Part shown: piece after piece, positions 1-4,667 of the stretch
Position numbering within the stretch: the first letter of the stretch is position 1
Layout of the letters: every line of letters begins with the position of its first letter
From: Flavisolibacter sp.
GTDB taxonomy: Bacteria; Bacteroidota; Bacteroidia; Chitinophagales; Chitinophagaceae
Assembly (NCBI GenBank): GCA_025936195.1
Contig: JAICTW010000102.1
Coordinates: 1-7,730, forward strand
Reading direction: 5' to 3'
Length of the DNA: 7,730 bases
Program-made: the position numbers and the translations under genes
The notes under the pieces: model-generated
Told to the model about the DNA's origin: nothing
Databases searched by the model: none
What the model saw: only the letters and a program-made list of their open reading frames with translations

Positions 1-54
1 AACTTCGTGATCTGGAGTAGCACTTCTGCCAACGCGAAGCTTTATGCATACTAA
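1..54 (+). CDS. Possible C-terminal end of an upstream protein (partial)
   Basis: From base 1 the first frame is open for 17 codons and ends in TAA at 52-54; the other two + frames hit stops by about base 18. The visible tail (NFVIWSSTSANAKLYAY) has no motif I recognise. It would end 24 bp before the AraC regulator's start on the same strand. It is too short to prove coding; it could equally be intergenic sequence that happens to be open. No function is assigned. Confidence 0.25.
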   Translation, partial: NFVIWSSTSANAKLYAY

Positions 55-78
55 CATTGAACAGATTGAGCAGGCCAG

Positions 79-954
79 ATGCAAAACACAGGCGAAAATT
101 CTGAGAGCGTACGAACCGATAAGCCGTGTATAAAGGTTGTCTCAAACAACAGTCCTTATCCATCTGCTGATATTCAGAAAAAGCTTTTACAACCTCGCAG
201 ACTAAATTTATACTTTTTAGTGCTGATTGAGAGTGGCTCTATTACTTACAATTTAGATCTGCAAAACATCACGCTTACCGACGGGCTCTTACTTTTTGCA
301 ATGCCCAATCAGGTTTTTCAACCGCCGGCTAAAACGCCGGACCTTAAATATTTCAAGGTATTATTTGATGAAACTACATTGGCATTGTTACCACAACAAT
401 TTCCTTTTTTAGTTAACCCTTTAAACTCACAAATAATAATTTTTGATAACGCTGCAAGGCAAAGGGTAAGACAGAATTTTGAAATTTTAAATCAAATACT
501 TCACTTAGATAAACATCAGACGGATACAGAAATAATATTGGCTTATTTAAATTCCTTGTTAGTGGAATTGAACAGCGCCTACTTCAAAAACAAAGAACCC
601 ATTCATATTTTAAATGCCAATCTTTCAAAATTTATTGAGTTCAAATTAGTAGTGGAAACCCATCTTACAGAGCAACCTTCTATCAATACAATAGCTGAAA
701 AATTAGCATTAACCACCAACAGTCTGTACCGGATTGTAAAAGAATATTCAGGCATTTCTCCTAAAGACTTTCTCACTAACCGTTTGATAACAGAAGCACA
801 GCGAAAACTGCATTATTCAAACCTTTCTGTAAAAGAATTAGCTTACGAGTTGGGGTTTAATGACCCTGACTATTTTTCTCGCCTTTTCAAAAAATGCACG
901 GGAAAAAGTGTAAGCGATGTTTTAGGAACCCGGCAAGATTTGTCAAGAGAATAA
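79..954 (+). CDS. AraC-family transcriptional regulator
   Basis: This 291-residue protein is a DNA-binding transcription factor of the AraC/XylS family, of usual length. Residues about 30-165 form the N-terminal sensing region, beginning with the stretch QPRRLNLYFLVLIESG and rich in beta strands, which suits a cupin-like ligand/dimerisation domain. Residues about 185-285 carry the double helix-turn-helix domain: the first helix pair is near 201-224 (SINTIAEKLALTTNSLYRIV) and the second near 249-275, containing ELGFNDPDYFSRLFKK, the most conserved family signature. The ATG at 79 has a purine-rich GAGCAGG at 68-74. The gene stops 68 bp before the SDR gene in the same direction; in Bacteroidota such a pair usually means the regulator controls the neighbouring oxidoreductase, which I infer here. 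The effector is unknown. Its sequence is clearly AT-rich compared with the genes beyond 3297. Confidence 0.93.
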   Translation: MQNTGENSESVRTDKPCIKVVSNNSPYPSADIQKKLLQPRRLNLYFLVLIESGSITYNLDLQNITLTDGLLLFAMPNQVFQPPAKTPDLKYFKVLFDETTLALLPQQFPFLVNPLNSQIIIFDNAARQRVRQNFEILNQILHLDKHQTDTEIILAYLNSLLVELNSAYFKNKEPIHILNANLSKFIEFKLVVETHLTEQPSINTIAEKLALTTNSLYRIVKEYSGISPKDFLTNRLITEAQRKLHYSNLSVKELAYELGFNDPDYFSRLFKKCTGKSVSDVLGTRQDLSRE

Positions 955-1022
955 ATTGATTTGTCCATCTTCTCTGTGTTTCAGCTATCTACTATTGCTT
1001 CATTAATTTAAAAACAAAAAAA

Positions 1023-1760
1023 ATGAAATCAGCATTAGTAACAGGAGCTAACAAGAGTATAGGTTTTGAAGTTGCACGTCAACTTGCTCAAAAAGGAATT
1101 TATGTTTACCTGGGCAGCCGTATTTTAGAAAATGGTTTAGAGGCTGTGAACAAATTAAAAGCGGAGGGCTTAAACAATGTAGAAGCCGTTGGTCTCGACA
1201 TTACAAACGATGGATCTGTAAAAAATGCCCGTTTACAAATTGGCAAGAAAACAAAAGTGTTGGACATACTTGTAAACAATGCGGGCATCTATGGTGGCTA
1301 CCCACAAGAAGCTCTTAATGCAACAATAGACCAGTTCAAAGCCACCTACGATGCAAATGTTTATGGTGTGGTTAGAGTTACGCAGGCATTTATTGATTTA
1401 TTGAAAAACTCATCTGAACCTCGTATTGTAAACGTAAGTTCAAGTCAAGGTTCTATTACTTTGCATAGCGACCCTTCATACAAATATTATGATTACAAAG
1501 GAGCCGTTTATCTTTCTTCAAAATCAGCAATGAATATGTACACAGTTGTTTTGGCATACGAACTGAAAAATAGCAACTTCAAAATAAATGCTGTTTGCCC
1601 GGGATATACAAAGACGGATTTCAATGGGCATCGTGGATCCGGAACTGTAGAAGATGCAGCAAAAAGGATTTTGAAGTATGCTTTAATTGACAAAGACGGA
1701 CCTACGGGAAAGTTTTTTAGTGAAGAAAACAATCCAGATACAGGAGAAATTCCCTGGTAA
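1023..1760 (+). CDS. Short-chain dehydrogenase/reductase (SDR), NAD(P)-dependent
   Basis: A 245-residue cytoplasmic oxidoreductase of the classical SDR family, full length. The Rossmann fold's cofactor motif TGxxxxxG is at residues 7-14 (TGANKSIG), the acidic/adenine contact is near D59 (LDIT), NNAG is at 85-88, and the structural Asn is probably N112 (ANVYG). The catalytic serine lies in NVSSS (137-141). The catalytic Tyr and Lys are Y163 and K167 (YLSSK), followed by the PG motif VCPGYTKTDF at 191-200. The Ser-to-Tyr distance of 22-24 residues is slightly long because of a short insert (SDPSYKYYDYKG). R33 (GSR) at the end of the second strand suggests NADPH preference. The substrate cannot be told from sequence; the overall pattern resembles carbonyl reductases. 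The ATG follows an A-rich run (1013-1022) with no Shine-Dalgarno sequence. A weak -7-like TACTATTG (990-997) lies upstream with no well-placed -33 element. Probably controlled by the adjacent AraC regulator (inference from position). Confidence 0.93.
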   Translation: MKSALVTGANKSIGFEVARQLAQKGIYVYLGSRILENGLEAVNKLKAEGLNNVEAVGLDITNDGSVKNARLQIGKKTKVLDILVNNAGIYGGYPQEALNATIDQFKATYDANVYGVVRVTQAFIDLLKNSSEPRIVNVSSSQGSITLHSDPSYKYYDYKGAVYLSSKSAMNMYTVVLAYELKNSNFKINAVCPGYTKTDFNGHRGSGTVEDAAKRILKYALIDKDGPTGKFFSEENNPDTGEIPW

Positions 1761-1785
1761 CGAAGACATATTTACTTTGGAGAAA

Positions 1786-1802
1786 ACAACGAACCGCTAA
1801 CA
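1786..1802 (+). repeat. Cassette-boundary-like core repeat, copy 1
   Basis: ACAACGAACCGCTAACA, 25 bp after the SDR stop codon. The 13-mer ACAACGAACCGCT is identical to copy 2 (2628-2640), and 12 of its 13 bases match copy 3 (3286-3298). Finding it three times, each time just downstream of a gene on the same strand, argues for a shared intergenic element and not for chance. It leads directly into the large palindrome that follows. Confidence 0.75.
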
Positions 1803-1957
1803 AAGTTTTGCCAAAATGGGGCTGACGGAAGTATATCCACTGTTGTACTTCTATCAACCTTTGTGCTATATTTGAACTGACGGTTTTCAAATGCCCACAC
1901 TTCCGCAATATCTTCACCGTCCAGCAATATTGGATGGCCCCACAAAACTTACAGTAA
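1791..1957 (+). other. Large imperfect palindrome, attC-like recombination site candidate
   Basis: Between the SDR and reductase 1 lies an extended inverted repeat. The outer arms AAGTTTTG (1803-1810) and CAAAACTT (1943-1950) are perfect. After a 6-base one-sided bulge (CCAAAA, 1811-1816), TGGGGC (1817-1822) pairs with GCCCCA (1937-1942). Further in, CGGAAGT (1826-1832) pairs with ACTTCCG (1899-1905), or alternatively GACGGT (1879-1884) pairs with ACCGTC (1916-1921). Long imperfect palindromes with unpaired bases between arms are the architecture of integron attC sites. The expected end boxes are only partly met: CGCTAAC (1793-1799) scores 5 of 7 against RYYYAAC, and GTAAGAA (1954-1960) scores 5 of 7 against GTTRRRY. 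Alternatives are a REP-like element or an RNA structure ahead of the next gene. Confidence 0.5.
1843..1874 (+). promoter_or_regulatory. Candidate Bacteroidota promoter for reductase 1
   Basis: TATATTTG at 1867-1874 matches the Bacteroidota -7 consensus TAnnTTTG at every fixed position. TTG at 1843-1845, inside TGTTG, lies 21 bases upstream, which fits the -33 spacing. Transcription would begin near 1880, about 80 bp before the start of reductase 1. The promoter sits in the central part of the palindrome, so the element itself may supply transcription to the downstream gene. This is inferred from motif match only. Confidence 0.5.
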
Positions 1958-1960
1958 GAA

Positions 1961-2518
1961 ATGGCAACTGGCGATTTTAAAGTAACGATACATATGGTTT
2001 CAAGTCTTGACGGAATTATTGCTAAAATAGACAATAGCGTTTCGTGGTTTGAAACTTCTGACAATTATGATAGAGGAGTTGTCGGACAAGACACTGAAGA
2101 ATTTCTTAAAACGATAGATTGTTATGTAATGGGTTCACGGACTTACGAGCATGCTTTGAAGCTTTCACAAATTTATGGTTGGGCTTATGGTGACAAGCCG
2201 ACAATTGTATTAACCAATCGAGACTTGCCGACTGAAAAACCGAACATTGAATTTTATTCTGGCGATTTGAACAAACTTGTAAATGAACGACTCAAACCAA
2301 ATTATAAAAACGTATGGGTCGTAGGCGGCTCTATGCTCACCAGAGACTTTATTCGCCGAAAATTAGCGGATGAAATAAGAGTAAGCATTTTACCAATCAT
2401 TTTGGGTGACGGATTATTGTATTTTGACCACATAGGACAGGAACAAGCGTTACACCTAAAAGACACGACAGCCTACAAAAACGGAATGATAGAATTGTGC
2501 TATGAAATAATAAAATAA
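1961..2518 (+). CDS. Dihydrofolate reductase family protein (RibD C-terminal fold), copy 1
   Basis: A 185-residue cytoplasmic protein of the RibD_C/DHFR-like superfamily, members of which use NAD(P)H to reduce pterin- or flavin-precursor-like substrates. Visible family features are the first strand and loop HMVSSLDGIIA (11-21), the helix start VMGSRTYE (56-63), TIVLTNRDLP (81-90), and the cofactor-binding VWVVGGS (118-124), followed by LADEIRVSILPIILGDG (135-151). It lacks the deaminase domain of true RibD and does not look like housekeeping FolA, so its substrate is unknown. The ATG at 1961 has AAGAA just before it; a start at M12 is possible but would remove the first beta strand. The gene begins only 10 bp after the end of the large palindrome and has its own candidate promoter inside that element. 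It is AT-rich like the neighbouring SDR. Confidence 0.9.
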   Translation: MATGDFKVTIHMVSSLDGIIAKIDNSVSWFETSDNYDRGVVGQDTEEFLKTIDCYVMGSRTYEHALKLSQIYGWAYGDKPTIVLTNRDLPTEKPNIEFYSGDLNKLVNERLKPNYKNVWVVGGSMLTRDFIRRKLADEIRVSILPIILGDGLLYFDHIGQEQALHLKDTTAYKNGMIELCYEIIK

Positions 2519-2587
2519 CAACGACAGAAAGAAACATTACCTGTAAAAGTGTGTTTATAAATTGTGGTGGCACGCAATCCTATCCCC

Positions 2588-2616
2588 TGCACTTCGGCAA
2601 TGCTTTTCCGTTAGGC
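2588..2616 (+). other. Partial attC-like element ending in GTTAGGC
   Basis: GTTAGGC at 2610-2616 is an exact match to GTTRRRY, the 3' core (R') consensus of integron attC sites. Just before it, TGCACTTCGGCA (2588-2599) can form a small hairpin. No complementary GCCTAAC or long partner arm is found after the reductase 1 stop (2518), so at best this is the right half of a site whose left half has been lost or has diverged. Core repeat copy 2 (ACGAACCGCT) follows 14 bp later, as if a second element began there. A 7-base degenerate match alone is weak; the position is what makes it notable. Confidence 0.35.
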
Positions 2617-2627
2617 GAAACTTTACG

Positions 2628-2640
2628 ACAACGAACCGCT
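2628..2640 (+). repeat. Cassette-boundary-like core repeat, copy 2
   Basis: ACAACGAACCGCT, identical over 13 bases to copy 1. It lies 109 bp after the reductase 1 stop and 64 bp before the reductase 2 start. Unlike copy 1 it is followed by GACTGCGGTC rather than a long palindrome, and its ACCGC can pair with the GCGGT five bases downstream. Confidence 0.75.
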
Positions 2641-2665
2641 GACTGCGGTCATTATAAAAAGACCG
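2635..2665 (+). promoter_or_regulatory. Two mutually exclusive small hairpins upstream of reductase 2
   Basis: ACCGC (2635-2639) pairs perfectly with GCGGT (2645-2649) across a 5-base loop. The same segment read as CGGTC (2646-2650) pairs with GACCG (2661-2665) across a 10-base AT-rich loop. Only one can form at a time. They lie about 40 bp before the reductase 2 start, so an effect on transcription or translation is conceivable. The stems are only 5 bp, and the arrangement could be a remnant of the repeat element. Confidence 0.3.
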
Positions 2666-2704
2666 TAATAAACCACAGACAGCAATAAAAAAAATTAGAA
2701 CTCC

Positions 2705-3286
2705 ATGAGAAAAATAATTTCATTTATGCACATCTCGCTTGACGGTTTTGTAGCAGGGCCAAATGGAGAAATGGACTGGATTAAAGTTGATGAAGAAATT
2801 TTTGATCATGTTGGCGAACGGATAAGCGAAACCGATACTGCATTGTATGGGCGAATAACCTATGAAATGATGCAGAATTACTGGCCTAATGCAGGAGACG
2901 AACCTGGAGCATCTAAACATGACATTGAACATTCAAAATGGTATAACAAGGCCCACAAACTTGTTTTATCAAAAACAATGAAAGATGCGGGTTTGAAGAA
3001 CACAAATATTATTAGCGATAACCTTTCGGAAAGAATAAACGAAATAAAACAATCCAGTAATGGCGACGGTAAAGAGATATTGCTTTTTGGCAGTCCGACA
3101 GCAACACATTCACTTATTCAACAGAATTTAATTGATGGCTACTGGCTGTTTGTTAATCCAATTATTCTTGGGCAAGGCATTCCACTGTTTGTAAATATCA
3201 AAAGCAAAATAAAACTGAACTTATTGACTACCCGGCAATTTACCTGCGGAGTAACTGAACTGAATTACACAGTGGACAGAAAATAA
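2705..3286 (+). CDS. Dihydrofolate reductase family protein (RibD C-terminal fold), copy 2
   Basis: A 193-residue protein of the same broad superfamily as the preceding gene but of a different branch. It opens with MRKIISFMHISLDGFVAGPN (1-20), the typical start of standalone DHFR-like proteins of Bacteroidota, followed by MDW (23-25), the helix signature ALYGRITYEMM (46-56), KLVLSKT (85-91), the cofactor loop ILLFGSPT (125-132), and the C-terminal NPIILGQGIPLF (151-162). All core elements are present and the length is normal, so it should be a functional cytoplasmic NAD(P)H-dependent reductase of unknown substrate. The ATG at 2705 follows an A-rich run without a Shine-Dalgarno sequence, and it begins exactly at the family's conserved first strand. 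The two reductases differ at most positions, so this is not a recent duplication. Its stop codon shares its last base with core repeat copy 3, and the gene converges on the MFS gene with only 10 bp between them. Confidence 0.92.
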   Translation: MRKIISFMHISLDGFVAGPNGEMDWIKVDEEIFDHVGERISETDTALYGRITYEMMQNYWPNAGDEPGASKHDIEHSKWYNKAHKLVLSKTMKDAGLKNTNIISDNLSERINEIKQSSNGDGKEILLFGSPTATHSLIQQNLIDGYWLFVNPIILGQGIPLFVNIKSKIKLNLLTTRQFTCGVTELNYTVDRK

Positions 3287-3298
3287 CGACGAACCGCT
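3286..3298 (+). repeat. Cassette-boundary-like core repeat, copy 3
   Basis: ACGACGAACCGCT matches copies 1 and 2 at 12 of 13 bases. Its first base is the last base of the reductase 2 stop codon, and its last two bases (3297-3298) lie in the MFS stop codon read on the other strand (TAG, 3297-3299). It marks the switch from the AT-rich + strand block to the GC-richer - strand genes. Confidence 0.7.
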
Positions 3299-4490
3299 AT
3301 AAACCCTTTTCATTTCTCCGGAACCTTATTAATGTTGGCAACGCTCCGGCAATCACCAATATCAAACCCACAGTACAAACACCTGTCCATCCGGATAAAG
3401 TCCAGGCATAGCTTCCGATGATAGATCCCAGCGTTCCCCCAATAAAAAAGGAAGTCATGTAGATCGTGTTCAACCGTGTACGGGCATCCGGCTGTAATGC
3501 CGAAACTCTTGTTAGATTGGGAATATGCGCTGCCTGAAGGCCCATATCAATCAATACAATTCCTGCAATTAAAATAAGAATGCTCCAACTGCTTTTGAAA
3601 AGAATGATGTACCCAATGGCCATTCCCAAAAAGCCCCAGCGCATGGGAAAAAGCGGACCTTTTTTATCGCTTATTCTTCCTGCAAACGGTGAGATCAATG
3701 CGCCTGAAAGTCCGATGAACCCAAACAACCCGATCACAGAAAGACGGTAAGAAAACGGCGGCTTTTCCAAAAAGAAAGCCATGGTTGACCAGAATGCGGA
3801 AATAGCGCCAAACAAACAAGCACCGATCCATGCACTTTGTCTTGCTACGGGTTGACTGCGAACAAGACCAAACAGCGAAGACATCAGACTCCGGTAATTT
3901 CCTTTAAAGTTGTGTTCTTCTTCAGGTATGAACCGTGCTGTCAATACAGAGATAATGATCATGAAAACAGCAGCAATCCAGTAAATGCTGCGCCAACCCC
4001 AATAGTCAGCAGCAAATCCACTTAAGGTACGTGATAATAGAATACCCGATAACAAACCACCCATCAGCGTACCAATTACTTTACCGCGTTCTTCATCAGA
4101 AGCCAGGTGCGCAGCCAATGGAACATAAACCTGGCAGGCTGTGGTGGTAATGCCAATGCAAACACTGAAAAAGTAAAGCATAAAAATAGTTGGCGATAAG
4201 GCGGCGCCGCAAAGTGCTACCGCAGCAGCAAGCTGCATTCTTACCAACAATTTTCTTCTTGATACCATATCGCCAAGCGGCACTATAAAAAATAATCCCA
4301 GGCCATAGCCTAACTGGCAACAGATATTGATCCAGGAGGCGCCTGTTTCAGTGATACGGAAGTCAGTAGCAAGACGTCCCAGCAAAGGCTGACAGTAATA
4401 CAAATTAGCAACCACGATGCCACAGGCAAAAGCCATGAAATATTTCAAAGAGGAACGGATGCTATGGTGATGCAATGAATTTTCAGACAT
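3297..4490 (-). CDS. MFS transporter, probable efflux permease
   Basis: A 397-residue inner-membrane protein of the major facilitator superfamily. Twelve hydrophobic segments can be counted, at about 16-33, 52-71, 84-101, 103-122, 136-156, 165-187, 218-241, 252-270, 281-299, 301-320, 342-362 and 368-388, with the usual cytoplasmic loop near 190-215. Motif A is PLGDMVSRRK (71-80) between helices 2 and 3, with a second-half counterpart GRISDKKGP (271-279) between helices 8 and 9. The N-terminal VANLYYCQPLLGRLATDF is typical of proton-driven efflux permeases of the AraJ/YnfM type; the substrate is unknown. The ATG at 4490 is preceded by AGAAGA, a plausible ribosome site. The gene is transcribed alone: a terminator and 177 bp separate it from the secreted-protein gene upstream. 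Its stop codon falls inside core repeat copy 3, so the last residues may have been set by the neighbouring element. Confidence 0.92.
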   Translation of the reverse strand: MSENSLHHHSIRSSLKYFMAFACGIVVANLYYCQPLLGRLATDFRITETGASWINICCQLGYGLGLFFIVPLGDMVSRRKLLVRMQLAAAVALCGAALSPTIFMLYFFSVCIGITTTACQVYVPLAAHLASDEERGKVIGTLMGGLLSGILLSRTLSGFAADYWGWRSIYWIAAVFMIIISVLTARFIPEEEHNFKGNYRSLMSSLFGLVRSQPVARQSAWIGACLFGAISAFWSTMAFFLEKPPFSYRLSVIGLFGFIGLSGALISPFAGRISDKKGPLFPMRWGFLGMAIGYIILFKSSWSILILIAGIVLIDMGLQAAHIPNLTRVSALQPDARTRLNTIYMTSFFIGGTLGSIIGSYAWTLSGWTGVCTVGLILVIAGALPTLIRFRRNEKGL

Positions 4491-4496
4491 AAATCT

Positions 4497-4545
4497 TCTG
4501 ACTTAAAAACTGTGCAAATGTCAGATACAATTGGTAAGAGTTGGT
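4497..4545 (-). promoter_or_regulatory. Candidate operator repeats upstream of the MFS gene
   Basis: Just upstream of the MFS start there is an inverted repeat TCTGAC (4497-4502) / GTCAGA (4520-4525) with a 17-base spacer, and next to it a direct repeat TTGGT (4531-4535) / TTGGT (4541-4545) spaced exactly 10 bp, one helical turn. Such repeats could be regulator binding sites. I could not place a convincing -33/-7 promoter here; AAGTTTTG (4571-4564 on the - strand) is a 7 of 8 match to TAnnTTTG without a good -33. No cognate regulator is identified. Confidence 0.3.
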
Positions 4546-4610
4546 CACTTTCAAAAAAACCATCAAAACTTTTTTATAAAAGAAAATTTACACGAAACTC
4601 ATGTTCTGTA

Positions 4611-4646
4611 TTAAAAAGCAAAGGCCACCATGGGGTAGCCTTTTGC
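4611..4646 (-). terminator. Rho-independent terminator of the T9SS protein gene
   Basis: On the - strand, GCAAAAGGC (4646-4638) pairs with GCCTTTGC (4625-4618) with one bulged base. The stem continues inward as ACC/GGT across one mismatch to an ATGG-like loop. It is followed directly by TTTTTAA (4617-4611). The hairpin begins 22 bp after the stop codon of the secreted-protein gene, the classical place for an intrinsic terminator, and it insulates the MFS gene from read-through. Confidence 0.85.
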
Positions 4647-4667
4647 ACATGAGAGAGACAAGAACTT

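Noticed and set aside
1..45. Inverted repeat CTTCG (3-7) / CGAAG (35-39) as another cassette-like element
   Set aside because: A 5-bp match over 27 bases is expected by chance, and there is no ACGAACCGCT core nearby.
960..997. Promoter for the SDR (TTTG at 960-963, TACTATTG at 990-997)
   Set aside because: The -7 element has a mismatch and the 26-base spacing is too long for the Bacteroidota consensus.
1717..2064. Open - strand frame of 115 codons spanning the SDR-reductase 1 gap
   Set aside because: It overlaps the 3' end of the SDR, the palindrome and the start of reductase 1, and the translation has no known pattern. The palindrome explains this region better.
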